Positions 1-8,644 are shown, counted from the stretch's first letter. The stretch: 64,000 bases of DNA from SELP01 sp035969385 (GCF_035969385.1 NZ_JAYKKJ010000002.1:310001-374000), one strand, 5' to 3'. The notes: generated from the letters alone by a model not told the origin. Program-made: numbers and translations.

Positions 1-362
1 GCTTTGTCGCGGAAATGGATGCCACATGGACTGGCAACACCGGCCGCATGACCGAGGCGTTCCGCTATGCAACCGGCATGACGCAGGACAGGGAATGGAC
101 CCTGACGCTGGGCAATGACGGGTCGATCCGGGCCGAGGCGCCGGACCTTGTCGGCACCGGCCACGGCCAGCAGGAAGGCGCCTCTGTCCTGCTGCGCTAT
201 CGCATCCGCCTGCCGGAAGAGGCCGGGGGCCATGTCCTGAACGTCACCGACTGGCTCTACCTCGCCCCCAATGGGCACATCATCAACCGTAGCCAGTTCC
301 GAAAATTCGGGATCAAGGTGGCCGAACTGGTCGCCACCATGCGGCCAAGGGCGGTCGCCTGA
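1..362 (+). CDS. DUF3833 family protein, 5' end missing
   Basis: The reading frame is open to the left edge (codons from base 3 read F-V-A-E before the first ATG at 15), so this is the C-terminal part of a longer protein of about 170-180 residues. The residues resemble the DUF3833 family, with GxGxxxG-like and LxDWLY motifs and a RSQFRKFGIKVAEL tail. The family has no established biochemical activity; in Rhodobacterales it often sits in a gene cluster with cyclopropane-fatty-acid-synthase-like and FAD enzymes. The stop codon overlaps the start of the next gene (TGATG), so the two are translationally coupled. The family call is from memory of its motifs and is fairly secure; the role is not known. 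Confidence 0.75.
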   Translation, partial: FVAEMDATWTGNTGRMTEAFRYATGMTQDREWTLTLGNDGSIRAEAPDLVGTGHGQQEGASVLLRYRIRLPEEAGGHVLNVTDWLYLAPNGHIINRSQFRKFGIKVAELVATMRPRAVA

Positions 363-1096
363 TGGAGTGGCAGGGCAAACGATACTGGCTGGTCGGGGCG
401 AGCGAGGGGCTGGGCCGCGCACTTGCCATGACACTCAGCCGGGCAGGGGCCGAGGTGATCGTCTCGGCCCGGTCGCAGGACCGGCTTGATGCTCTGGTGG
501 AGGAGCTTCCGGGCAAGGCGCGGGCCGTGGCCGTGGACGTCACCGACCGTCAGGCCGTCGAACAGGCCGCGCAGGACATCGGCCCGATCGACGGCATGAT
601 CTACCTTGCCGGGGTCTACTGGCCCATGGCCGCACAGGACTGGAACCCCGAACAGGCCGAGGCGATGGCCGAGATCAACTTTCTGGGCGGTATCCGCGCG
701 GTGGGCGCGGTCCTGCCCGGGATGATCGACCGGGGGCAGGGGCATATCGTACTGACCGGGTCGCTGTCAGGCTTCCGCGGGCTGCCGGGGGCCATCGGCT
801 ATTCCGCGTCCAAGGCGGGGCTGATCGCGCTGGGCGAATCCATGCAGGCGGACCTGCGCAAGACGCCGATCCGCGTGCAACTGGCCAACCCCGGCTTCAT
901 CAAGACCAGGCTGACCGAAAAGAACGACTTCCGGATGCCCTTCATCATGACCCCGGAAGAAGCGGCGCAGGACATGTTCGAACTGATGAACTCGGACGCC
1001 TTCAAACGGTCGTTCCCGATGCTGTTTTCATGGGTCTTCCGCCTGTCGCAATTCCTGCCCGACTGGGCCTACTACCGGCTGTTCGGCGCGCGCTGA
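362..1096 (+). CDS. short-chain dehydrogenase/reductase (SDR) family oxidoreductase
   Basis: This 244-residue protein is a classical SDR. The N-terminus carries the Rossmann nucleotide-binding motif GASEGLGRALA (residues about 13-23), followed by the structural NAG-like region (LAGVYWP), the catalytic Ser in TGSLSG, and Tyr and Lys in GYSASKAG near residues 148-155. It should catalyse an NAD(P)(H)-dependent oxidation or reduction of a small or lipid substrate in the cytoplasm. It starts inside the stop codon of the DUF3833 gene, which suggests a joint function. Both are probably the tail of an operon that begins to the left of the window. The substrate cannot be told from sequence. Confidence 0.9.
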   Translation: MEWQGKRYWLVGASEGLGRALAMTLSRAGAEVIVSARSQDRLDALVEELPGKARAVAVDVTDRQAVEQAAQDIGPIDGMIYLAGVYWPMAAQDWNPEQAEAMAEINFLGGIRAVGAVLPGMIDRGQGHIVLTGSLSGFRGLPGAIGYSASKAGLIALGESMQADLRKTPIRVQLANPGFIKTRLTEKNDFRMPFIMTPEEAAQDMFELMNSDAFKRSFPMLFSWVFRLSQFLPDWAYYRLFGAR

Positions 1097-1184
1097 CGCG
1101 AAAATGACTTTGCGCAGGATCAAGGCGGGCGCATGATACCCCTGTCAGTCTGCCCTTAATCAAGACCGATCCGGAGCAAGAACG

Positions 1185-1511
1185 ATGATCCATATTTCCG
1201 CAGACAAGGTGGCCGAGGTCATCATCATGGCCCGCGAGCTGGGCCGGGCCGAGGCCGAACTGGACGCCTTCATCGACCGGCTGAACGAGGAAGAGCAGGC
1301 GGCGCTGGTTGCGGTGTTCTGGATCGGACGCGGCAGTTTCGAACCCGAGGAATACGCCGACGCCTATCGGACCGCACAGGCCGAGGCGACGACGCCGACC
1401 GCCGAATACCTCAAAGGGTCGCCGCATCTGGCCGATCACCTCGAAAGCGGGCTTGATGCGCTGGGCATCTCTGCCTCGGACGAGGAGGACGAGCTGTATC
1501 GCGGCGGCTAA
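1185..1511 (+). CDS. DUF3775 domain-containing protein
   Basis: This is a small acidic protein of 108 residues. The stretch AFIDRLNEEEQAALVAVFWIGRG (written here in parts: AFIDRLNEEEQ, then ALVAVFWIGRG) and the later TAEYLKGSP/LADHLESGL are characteristic of the DUF3775 family, whose members are almost all alphaproteobacterial and of unknown function. A GGAGC Shine-Dalgarno lies about 8 bases upstream of the ATG. The gene stands alone, 88 bases after the SDR gene and convergent with the saccharopine dehydrogenase gene. No signal peptide or membrane segment is visible, so it is probably cytoplasmic. Confidence 0.85.
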   Translation: MIHISADKVAEVIIMARELGRAEAELDAFIDRLNEEEQAALVAVFWIGRGSFEPEEYADAYRTAQAEATTPTAEYLKGSPHLADHLESGLDALGISASDEEDELYRGG

Positions 1512-1543
1512 AGCGTCTGACGACATACCTCAAGCATGACGCC

Positions 1544-2593
1544 TTAACCTGGAAGCTGCGCCGCGAATTCCGCCCGTGCCCGCGCCCAGACCCCATCCGG
1601 GTCGGTTCCAAGCGCCAGAAGATGCGGCAAAAGCTGGCCCGCGAAATCCTCTGAACTTTCGCGCGGCAGAAGCGACGGCAAGTTGTCGATCGCCATGACA
1701 TCCAGCACCGGATCGTCCTGCACCCGCAACACCGGGGCCTGCCAGTCGGTCGCCCGGTCATAGACCTTGATCGGGGAAAATTCGCTGTCCGGGTCACAGG
1801 CAATGTCCCCGATCACGCGCAGAGCGCGGGCCGAGGTTTTTGCATCGGCGGGCACGAAAACCGGCGTGCCAGGCCGGGCAAGGATGCAGTTCAGGAAGAT
1901 CCCATGTTCCAGCACTTCGGGGAAGGGACCGCCATGGGCGGTTTCGGCCATATCCCATTTCGTCACGTCGATCCCGACGGCACTGCACAGGTCCGCCGCC
2001 CCGGTGCCGACGCGCCCCAGCGCCCCGATCACCAGCGCCGCGGGCCTGTCGCCGCCTGCGTCCAGCGCCCGGCGCACGTCGTCGGTCAAGGCCTCTGCGC
2101 TGGCATAGGTCGACACCGGGCCAAGCTGCCCACCCCCGGCCTGCGCCGCCCAGTCCAGCGCCGAAAGCGCGGCCCCCGCGAACCCGGCCCAATAGCCGAA
2201 TGCGGCAACACGCCGCCCATCCGCGTGGGTCAGGTATTCAAGGTCCAGAAGCGTCCCGCCCCCTGCCTTGAATCGGGCCAGCAAACGCTGACCCGCCGGT
2301 TGCCCCTTGTAGGCGTGGCCAAACATGATGTGGGTATGGCCCAGCGGGGTGCCATCTTCGGGCAGCTCCTTCAGCCCGAAAATCACGGCATCCGCCGGGG
2401 CATCGGGCCAGCTTCCCTCGGGCGCGATCTCGCAGCCAGCCGCCCTGTATCCTGCCAATTCGATCATTCGCTGGCGGCTGTCCTCGACCGTCACGCGATA
2501 GCCCGCCGCGATCAGGGCGCCCGCGCCCTCCGGGGTCAGCCCGACCCGTTCCTCGTTTGGCCGCTGTTCGGCGCGAACCCAAAGATGCAGCAT
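1544..2593 (-). CDS. saccharopine dehydrogenase (NAD+, L-lysine-forming) family protein
   Basis: The 349-residue product resembles LYS1-type saccharopine dehydrogenases, which share the fold of alanine dehydrogenase. It begins with the substrate-binding motif LWVRAEQRPNEERVGLTPE; next come the FGLKELPED and HIMFGHAYKGQ segments typical of the family, and a dinucleotide-binding region around VIGALGRVGTGA (about residue 190). The enzyme interconverts saccharopine with lysine plus 2-oxoglutarate using NAD. In bacteria that make lysine through diaminopimelate this is usually taken as lysine catabolism. It follows the histidine phosphatase gene by 12 bases on the same strand, so the two are cotranscribed. 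Confidence 0.88.
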   Translation of the reverse strand: MLHLWVRAEQRPNEERVGLTPEGAGALIAAGYRVTVEDSRQRMIELAGYRAAGCEIAPEGSWPDAPADAVIFGLKELPEDGTPLGHTHIMFGHAYKGQPAGQRLLARFKAGGGTLLDLEYLTHADGRRVAAFGYWAGFAGAALSALDWAAQAGGGQLGPVSTYASAEALTDDVRRALDAGGDRPAALVIGALGRVGTGAADLCSAVGIDVTKWDMAETAHGGPFPEVLEHGIFLNCILARPGTPVFVPADAKTSARALRVIGDIACDPDSEFSPIKVYDRATDWQAPVLRVQDDPVLDVMAIDNLPSLLPRESSEDFAGQLLPHLLALGTDPDGVWARARAEFAAQLPG

Positions 2594-2605
2594 TGTATCG
2601 GTCCT

Positions 2606-3250
2606 TCAGAAATGGGTGCGGGCGTGGATGCGGTCCGCCGGATCAAGATGCGGGGTGGCGTTGAACCCGGCAAGGATCGGCCCGACCGGTGTCACATGCA
2701 CCCGATGCAGCGAGGTATTGTGGATCGGCAAAAGGACATGGGCCATCCGGCGCGGATCAAGGTCCAGAAGGTGGCGCAGGATCATCCCGATCACCCCGCC
2801 CGAGGTCACGCACAGAACATGGCGGCCCGGCTGCGCGGCCTCTTGCAACACGGCGGCGACACGGGCCTCGAAGGCATCAAAGCTTTCGTTTCCCATGATC
2901 TCGGCGCGGTGCCAGGCCTCCATCAGAACCGGGATATGTTCGGCAAAGCCTTCGCCATCGGGGCGCGGGATGCCATGGACCTGTTCCAGCGCGTCGGACA
3001 GGTTGAAATAATCCAGCTCGTTCAGGCGCGGGTCCGTCACCGGATCGGGAAATCCCATCGCGGCGGCGGTCTGCTCATGGCGGGTCAGCGTGCCGCACAG
3101 GACGCTGTCAAACTGTTCGTCCTGATCGCGCAGCCAATCGCCCAGCCATTCCGCCTGCTGGAACCCAAGCGGCGACAGCCGGTCATAAGAATATTCGTCC
3201 GTAGCCGTCGAATTTGCCTGCCCGTGACGGACCAATGTGACCGTGCCCAT
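2606..3250 (-). CDS. histidine phosphatase (phosphoglycerate mutase-like) family protein
   Basis: The chosen ATG gives a 214-residue protein starting MGTVTLVRHGQAN. The RHG motif contains the histidine that is phosphorylated during catalysis. A second conserved stretch, CGTLTRHEQTAA, and the late VTSGGVIGMIL motif (with the usual His replaced by Gly in this position) complete the family pattern. An upstream in-frame ATG at 3394 would add 48 low-complexity residues not seen in the family and was rejected. The enzyme probably removes phosphate from a small cytoplasmic substrate that cannot be identified here. It lies first in an operon with saccharopine dehydrogenase. Confidence 0.88.
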   Translation of the reverse strand: MGTVTLVRHGQANSTATDEYSYDRLSPLGFQQAEWLGDWLRDQDEQFDSVLCGTLTRHEQTAAAMGFPDPVTDPRLNELDYFNLSDALEQVHGIPRPDGEGFAEHIPVLMEAWHRAEIMGNESFDAFEARVAAVLQEAAQPGRHVLCVTSGGVIGMILRHLLDLDPRRMAHVLLPIHNTSLHRVHVTPVGPILAGFNATPHLDPADRIHARTHF

Positions 3251-3534
3251 GGTGTTCCCCCTGTTTGAACCAAAGGGGTAGGGGACGCGGACAGGAAAGA
3301 CAACCGGCTGTGGCAAGCCCCCCGGAGACTGATCCCCGGGGGGGAAACCGCCGGCCGGATGGGGGCCGGAAATCGCAATCACACCGGCCCACAATCCACG
3401 ATCTTCCTGAATCTTTCGTGAATGCCGAATGGGCGCATAAACGCCAGTTCATGGGCCCTTCCCAGCCTGCTATTGAATAACCCCGACCAAGCGGGCGTGA
3501 TGGGTCCAAGACCGAAGTCAGGAAAGGCCCCGTC

Positions 3535-5211
3535 ATGCGTCATGCTTTGTGTTTCGCCTCGCTATTCGCCCTTCTCGCCTCGCCCGCGCTGGCAGAGGAT
3601 GCCGCGCTGATCCTCGGGTCTGAACGATACGAACGGCTCGACCGCGTGTCGCGCGCCGACGATCTGCTTCAGGCGCGCGCGGGTTTGGAAGACCTTGGGT
3701 TTGCCGTTTCGGCCCTGCGCAACGGTCGGTCGGGCCCGACCGCCGAGGCGGTTGCAGAGTTCGTCGATACCAGCGCCGATGCCGACCGGATTGTCGTGCT
3801 TCTGTCCGGTCACTTCGCGACCGACGGGGCGCGGACATGGTTCCTGACCGCCGACGCTAATGCCCCCGGCCTGATGAACGTTGACGCGGCCGGGGTCTCC
3901 GTCGACAGCCTGCTAAAGGTTCTGGCCCAGACCCCCGGTCAGGCCATTCTGGTCCTTGGACCAAGCAGCCTGTCCGGCCCGGACCTTGACCCTTGGCTAC
4001 GGATCGGGGTCGGCGATCTGGACATTCCCCAAGGGGTCACCGTTCTGCGCGGGCTGCCCCGCGATGTGGCCGATTTCGCAGAAGACGCGCTTGTCACGCC
4101 GGGCCTTGATCTGGCCGAGGAGTTGCAGGATTTGACGGCAATCCGCGCCTCGGGCTACCTGCCCGCCACATGGACGCCAATGCCCGCCGACGAGGTCGCG
4201 GCACAGCCAGAACTGACGCCAGAGCCGGAACCCGCCACGGACCCAGCCCGCGAAGACAGCGCATGGCGCGCGGCGGCAGAGGCGGACACGCTGAACGCCT
4301 ACCGCGCCTATCTCGCCGCCTATCCCGACGGGCGCTACACCGCCGAGGCCGAGGCGATGATTGAAGAAATCCTCACCGAACCGAACCGCGACGCCCGCAA
4401 GGCCGAAGAGGCGCTGTCCCTGACCCGCGACCAACGGCGCGAGATTCAGCGCGACCTGACCATCCTTGATTATGACACGCGCGGCATCGACGGGATCTTC
4501 GGACCGGGCACGCGGCGGGCCATCACCAACTGGCAACAGCAGACCGGCTATTCTCAGACTTCCTACATGACCCGCGAACAGATCAACCGGCTGGACGCAC
4601 AGGCCGCCCGCCGCGCCGCTGAACTGGAAGCCGAGGCGGAACGCCAGCGGGAAGAAGAACTGCGCCTTGACCGGGCCTATTGGGAAGAAACCGGCGCCAA
4701 GGGGGACGAGGCGGGCTACCGCGCCTATCTCGGCCGTTATCCTGACGGGGTCTATTCCGAAATCGCGTCCAGCCGCCTTGCCCAGATTGAAGAGGAAAAC
4801 CGCGCCGCGGCAGAGGCCGACGACCGCGAAGCTTGGGACCGGGCGGTTGCCGCCAACACGGTCGCCTCCTACCGTGACTACCTTGAAATTTGGCCCAACG
4901 GGGTCTTCCGGGACGAGGCGCAAGCCCGGATCAACGCGATGATCTCGCAACAAAACAGCGCCGCCGACGTGGAAGCCGCCGAGGCCGCGGAACGCCGCCT
5001 TGGGCTGAATCCAATCACCGCGCGTCTGGTCGAGGCGCGTCTGGCTCAGCTTGGCCTGAACCCGGGCGTTGTGGATGGCCGGTTTGACGATGACACCCGC
5101 AGGGCCTTGCGCCGCTATCAACGGGCACGCAATCTGACCGTGACCGGCTACCTGAACGAGGCGACGGTGGTCCGGCTTCTTGCAGACAACGTAAGAGTCG
5201 ACAGCAGATGA
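3535..5211 (+). CDS. exported caspase-like protein with two peptidoglycan-binding domains; catalytic cysteine absent
   Basis: The 558-residue product starts with a signal peptide (cleavage after SPALA, residue 20). Residues about 21-205 look like a caspase/peptidase C14 fold: a beta-strand ALILGSERY, and VVLLSGHF holding the position of the catalytic His. The strand that should carry the catalytic Cys reads LVLGPSSLSG, so the nucleophile is missing. Three related repeats of about 40 residues follow, each with a Y-x-x-YL-x-x-(Y/W)P(D/N)G-x-(Y/F) core (near 252, 395 and 446). Two peptidoglycan-binding-1 domains are present (near 295-345, with IDGIFGPGTRRAI, and 495-550, with VDGRFDDDTRRAL). The protein should be periplasmic and wall bound. 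The GNAT gene downstream overlaps by four bases (ATGA). Confidence 0.82.
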   Translation: MRHALCFASLFALLASPALAEDAALILGSERYERLDRVSRADDLLQARAGLEDLGFAVSALRNGRSGPTAEAVAEFVDTSADADRIVVLLSGHFATDGARTWFLTADANAPGLMNVDAAGVSVDSLLKVLAQTPGQAILVLGPSSLSGPDLDPWLRIGVGDLDIPQGVTVLRGLPRDVADFAEDALVTPGLDLAEELQDLTAIRASGYLPATWTPMPADEVAAQPELTPEPEPATDPAREDSAWRAAAEADTLNAYRAYLAAYPDGRYTAEAEAMIEEILTEPNRDARKAEEALSLTRDQRREIQRDLTILDYDTRGIDGIFGPGTRRAITNWQQQTGYSQTSYMTREQINRLDAQAARRAAELEAEAERQREEELRLDRAYWEETGAKGDEAGYRAYLGRYPDGVYSEIASSRLAQIEEENRAAAEADDREAWDRAVAANTVASYRDYLEIWPNGVFRDEAQARINAMISQQNSAADVEAAEAAERRLGLNPITARLVEARLAQLGLNPGVVDGRFDDDTRRALRRYQRARNLTVTGYLNEATVVRLLADNVRVDSR

Positions 5212-5684
5212 GCCAATACTACCGCCTGATGCGGCTTGCCGAACGGCCCGATGCCATTGGTCCCCTGTCTGAGCTGATGGAACAGATCTGGCCGGACCAT
5301 TATGGCGAGTCTGGCGAAGGGGATGCGCGGGCCGATCTGGAGCGGCGCTGCGGACAGGGGCAGGTGCCCTTTGGCGTCGTGGTGCTGGACGACCGGGATC
5401 AGCCGGTCGGCGGCGGCGCGGTCGAACCCACCTCTTTCGGGGCGCTGGATGACGAAGGCCCTTGGGTGGTCGGGCTGTGTGTCGACGGGCGGCACCGGGG
5501 CATCGGCCTTGCCAGCCAGATCGTCGCCATGCTCGAGGCCGAGGCCGCGCGCCTTGGCCTGACCCGGTTGCACACGACGGTCGCCGAGGCGCAGGGTCTG
5601 ATGGCACGGCGCGGCTGGTGCGGGCTGCGCGACGTCGCGGACCAAACCAAAACCTGGAAGATCATGGTCAAGGACCTGGGCTAG
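5208..5684 (+). CDS. GNAT family N-acetyltransferase
   Basis: This 158-residue protein has the acetyl-CoA-binding core of the GNAT fold: a beta-strand VVGLCVDGRHRG followed by the R/Q-x-x-G-x-G/A pyrophosphate loop RHRGIGLA, then helix and the late LHTTVAEAQGLMARRGW. It should transfer an acetyl group from acetyl-CoA to an amine of unknown identity. Its ATG overlaps the stop of the preceding caspase-like gene by four bases, so translation is coupled, although the two products act in different compartments. Confidence 0.85.
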   Translation: MSQYYRLMRLAERPDAIGPLSELMEQIWPDHYGESGEGDARADLERRCGQGQVPFGVVVLDDRDQPVGGGAVEPTSFGALDDEGPWVVGLCVDGRHRGIGLASQIVAMLEAEAARLGLTRLHTTVAEAQGLMARRGWCGLRDVADQTKTWKIMVKDLG

Positions 5685-5754
5685 GTTTCGGCTTGCACCC
5701 GCCGGGCCGGTTTCGCAGGATCGCGCCGACCGTACCATCCAGAAGGCGCCCAGC

Positions 5755-6225
5755 GTGCAAGACACCATGACATCGGCGGTGACCATCGAAAGATGCAGCC
5801 CCCGCGACCCCGAAGCCACCGCCCTGATCACGGCAAGCCACGCCTTTCTTCTGTCGAAATACCCGCCAGAGTTTTCCTTTGCCCTGTCCATCGACGACCT
5901 TTGCGTGCCGTCGATCCGGTTCTGGACCGCGCGGATTGGCGGGGCTGCACGGGGCTGCGTGGCCCTTGCCGACAAGGGCGACTATGGCGAATTGAAGTCG
6001 ATGTATGTGGACCCCGCCGCGCGCGGGGCCGGGATCGGTGCGCTGCTGGTGTCGACGGTGATCGAGGCCGCGCGGGACGCGGGCCTGCCGATGCTGCGGC
6101 TGGAAACCGGCGATGACCTCTACGATGCGCACCGGCTGTATCGGCGGTCCGCTTTTGTCGATTGCGGACCGTTCGGCGACTACACCGAAGGCCCGCATTC
6201 GATCTTCATGGAGCGCCCGGTCTAG
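5755..6225 (+). CDS. GNAT family N-acetyltransferase
   Basis: The 156-residue product is a second GNAT protein. The diagnostic acetyl-CoA site is MYVDPAARGAGIGALLVS, and the C-terminal half shows LRLETGDDLYDAHRLYRR as in MarR-associated and PhnO-like members. A GTG at 5755 has AGAAGG eight bases upstream and is preferred; an ATG four codons later (5767) is the alternative. The gene ends by overlapping the convergent PBP1A gene by four bases (shared CTAG). The substrate is unknown. It is not closely similar to the GNAT gene just upstream. Confidence 0.83.
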   Translation: MQDTMTSAVTIERCSPRDPEATALITASHAFLLSKYPPEFSFALSIDDLCVPSIRFWTARIGGAARGCVALADKGDYGELKSMYVDPAARGAGIGALLVSTVIEAARDAGLPMLRLETGDDLYDAHRLYRRSAFVDCGPFGDYTEGPHSIFMERPV

Positions 6226-8363
6226 TTTCCGCCACCCAGAATCGCATTCAGCAGGTCGACGATCGGGTCGCTCTCCCGTTCGGGACGGACAGGCTCGGGC
6301 GGGGCCTGCATCGGCAACGGTATGGGCTGCATCCCCGCAAGGACCCGGGTCATTGTTTCATGCCAGATTTCGGCCGGAAGGCCCGATCCCGTCACATTTC
6401 TGAGTGGGGTATTGTTGTCGTTACCCATCCAGACCCCGACGACATAGTCGCCGGTAAAGCCGATGAACCAGGCGTCGCGGGCCGCTTGCGTGGTGCCGGT
6501 CTTGCCCGCGATCTGCCAGCCGTCGATCCGGGCGCGCTGCCCGGTGCCGTTTTCGACGACATTGTGCATCATCCACGTCAGCTGCCGGGCGGCATCTTCG
6601 CGGATCACGCGCTCGCCAATCCCGCCGCCTGTGCCCATAAGGGGCGCGTCGTCGCCCAACAGGCGCAGTTCCACCAGACCGTATGGGGTCACCGACGACC
6701 CGCCGTTTAGGATGCCGGCATAGGCGCCTGTCATCTCGATCAGGGTCGATTCCGACACCCCCAGCGCAAGCGACGGCCCAGCGGCCAGATCGCTTTCCAC
6801 GCCAAACCCTTCGGCGATGGTCCGGACATTGTCGCGGCCCACCTGTTCGGACACCTTCACCGCCGGGATGTTCAGCGACCGGGTCAAAGCCTCGGTCAGG
6901 GTCACGGGGCCGGAATATTCGCGGCTGTAGTTTGCCGGGCACCATTCACCGGACCCGGGAACGGTCATGCAGAACGGTTCGTCCACCACCGTGTCATAGG
7001 GGGACATTCCCAGCTCCAGCGCGGTGGCAAAGACGAACGGCTTGAATAGTGACCCGGTCTGGCGCAGCGCGGTGGTCGCGCGGTTGAAGGCCCCCGTTGC
7101 CTGCGTGTTGCGGCCACCCACCATTGCGCGGACAGCGCCATCGGCGGACATCACGACAATCGCCGCCTGCGCTTCGGACCCTTCGCGGACCTTGTTTTCA
7201 AACACCCATGTCAGGGCCTCCTCGGCAGCGGTCTGGATGTCCTGGTCAAGCGTGGTGCGGATAATCACGTCTTCGGTGGTGTTCCGGGTGAAGAATTCCG
7301 GTCCGGACTCCATCACCCAATCGGCGAAATAGCCACCCGACCGCCGTCGTGCCGCCTCGGAAAGGGTTGCCGGGCTCGCCTGTGCCACGGCCTCTTCCTG
7401 GGGGCTCAGGTATCCCTGTTCGCGCATCAGGCGCAGAACGGTCGCGCCACGGTCCTGTGCCCGTTGCAGGTTGCTGGTCGGCGAAGTCGCGGACGGGGCC
7501 TGTAGAAGCCCGGCCAGCATGGCCGCCTGCGGCGCGGTCACTTCCGCCGCGGAAACACCGAAATACCGTTGCGCGGCGGCCTCGAACCCCCGGCTGCCAG
7601 CCCCCAAATAGGCGCGGTTCATATAGATCGTCAGGATCTCGTCCTTGGTATAGCGGGTCTCCATCGCCATGGCATAGGTCATCTCGACGATCTTCCGCCA
7701 AAGCGTCGTTTCGCGGCAGTCCTGCTCGTAGGCGGCCTCGCTTTCCCATTTGTCGGGGTCAAACGGGCGGCCGAAGCACAACAGCTTTGCCGTTTGTTGG
7801 GTGATCGAAGACCCCCCAGCCCCGGACAGCGGGTTGCCGTTGGTGCGATAGTTGCGGACCATCGCCGCGCCGGTCGCGTAGAAATCGACGCCGACGTGGT
7901 AGAACGCATAGAACCGTTTATCTTCCGTGGCGACAATCGCGTTGCGCAAATGCGGGCTGACCGTATCGGTCGTGACAACGCCGCCAAACTGGTCGCCCCG
8001 CCACGCAAAAACCTCCCCTTCGGAATCGAGAAGCGTGACAGAGCCGCGCATACGCCCATCGACAAGATCAGAGGCCGGGGGCAGGGTTGTCGCGGTATAG
8101 AGGACCGCCCCGCCGACGATCAGCCCGACAACCAGCGCGATCCGCCAGCCGATCCCCCAGATTACCCGGATGACCCAGCCCACCATCGCCCTCAGCCAGC
8201 CCAGCGGCCCGTGCGGTGCGGCCCGTTTGCGCGCGGGCCCGCGCTTGCGTCCGCCTCCGCCGCCCGACGGTTTGCGGCGGGGTTTCGGCGTCGCGGTCTT
8301 TGGCTGGCCGGAATAGCGTTTTTCGGCCACCAGCGTGGGTCTGGATCGGTTCGGTCCGGTCAT
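6222..8363 (-). CDS. class A penicillin-binding protein 1A-type (bifunctional glycosyltransferase/transpeptidase)
   Basis: The 713-residue protein polymerises and cross-links peptidoglycan in the periplasm. A basic, glycine-rich cytoplasmic tail (1-60) precedes one membrane segment (about 75-95). The glycosyltransferase 51 domain follows, with the catalytic Glu in ATEDKRFY (E147) and GGSSITQQTAK (183-193). The transpeptidase domain has S438-x-x-K441 (GSLFK), S496-L-N and K621-TGTT. Between the two glycosyltransferase motifs is an insertion of about 25 residues with two cysteines (196 and 216), which could form a disulfide. The start at 8363 was chosen because the MTGPNRSRP opening matches family members; an ATG at 8402 is a possible alternative. 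Confidence 0.93.
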   Translation of the reverse strand: MTGPNRSRPTLVAEKRYSGQPKTATPKPRRKPSGGGGGRKRGPARKRAAPHGPLGWLRAMVGWVIRVIWGIGWRIALVVGLIVGGAVLYTATTLPPASDLVDGRMRGSVTLLDSEGEVFAWRGDQFGGVVTTDTVSPHLRNAIVATEDKRFYAFYHVGVDFYATGAAMVRNYRTNGNPLSGAGGSSITQQTAKLLCFGRPFDPDKWESEAAYEQDCRETTLWRKIVEMTYAMAMETRYTKDEILTIYMNRAYLGAGSRGFEAAAQRYFGVSAAEVTAPQAAMLAGLLQAPSATSPTSNLQRAQDRGATVLRLMREQGYLSPQEEAVAQASPATLSEAARRRSGGYFADWVMESGPEFFTRNTTEDVIIRTTLDQDIQTAAEEALTWVFENKVREGSEAQAAIVVMSADGAVRAMVGGRNTQATGAFNRATTALRQTGSLFKPFVFATALELGMSPYDTVVDEPFCMTVPGSGEWCPANYSREYSGPVTLTEALTRSLNIPAVKVSEQVGRDNVRTIAEGFGVESDLAAGPSLALGVSESTLIEMTGAYAGILNGGSSVTPYGLVELRLLGDDAPLMGTGGGIGERVIREDAARQLTWMMHNVVENGTGQRARIDGWQIAGKTGTTQAARDAWFIGFTGDYVVGVWMGNDNNTPLRNVTGSGLPAEIWHETMTRVLAGMQPIPLPMQAPPEPVRPERESDPIVDLLNAILGGGN

Positions 8364-8644
8364 CTGCTCTGCTCGTTTGGCATGTGTCTTTTGTCTGACC
8401 ATACCCCCATTGAAACGGGATGTAGAGCGGATTGAGTCGCAGCTTGGCAGGGTATTTCGCTTAGCTGTTCGCACAAAAAATAACCAGACAGGGCATTTTG
8501 TGCAAAAATTGTGCACCTTGTCCTGAGTCTGCCATTTTGCAGGTGCAGCATTTCTTGTCTCCAGCGGGCTGTCGCGCACCCTTTGCCCTGTCAGGCGTCA
8601 CCTGCCGTGGCGTCCGCAGCATCGAAATCTGCAAGGGGAAGACC
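8364..8644. promoter_or_regulatory. divergent intergenic region between PBP1A and glnK genes
   Basis: These 281 bases separate two divergent genes and must hold both promoters. The central part (about 8455-8515) is AT rich and contains TGTGCAAAAATTGTGCA at 8499-8515, which has two TGTGCA half-sites in direct orientation. It only loosely resembles the NtrC consensus TGCAC-N7-GTGCA that would be expected before glnK-amtB. No convincing sigma-54 -24/-12 element was found. An AAGGGGA Shine-Dalgarno lies at 8634-8640, just ahead of the glnK GTG. Confidence 0.3.

Noticed and set aside
1904..3268. Plus-strand 454-codon open frame opposite saccharopine dehydrogenase and the histidine phosphatase
   Set aside because: It is opposite two genes with clear family motifs and has no recognised features.
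8438..8465. Sigma-54-like element near TTGGCAGGGTATTTCGC before glnK
   Set aside because: The spacing between GG and GC is one base too long and the -12 reads TTCGC rather than TTGC; not good enough to call.
8499..8515. NtrC binding site
   Set aside because: The two TGTGCA half-sites are in direct, not inverted, orientation and the spacing does not match TGCAC-N7-GTGCA. Mentioned only within the intergenic feature.
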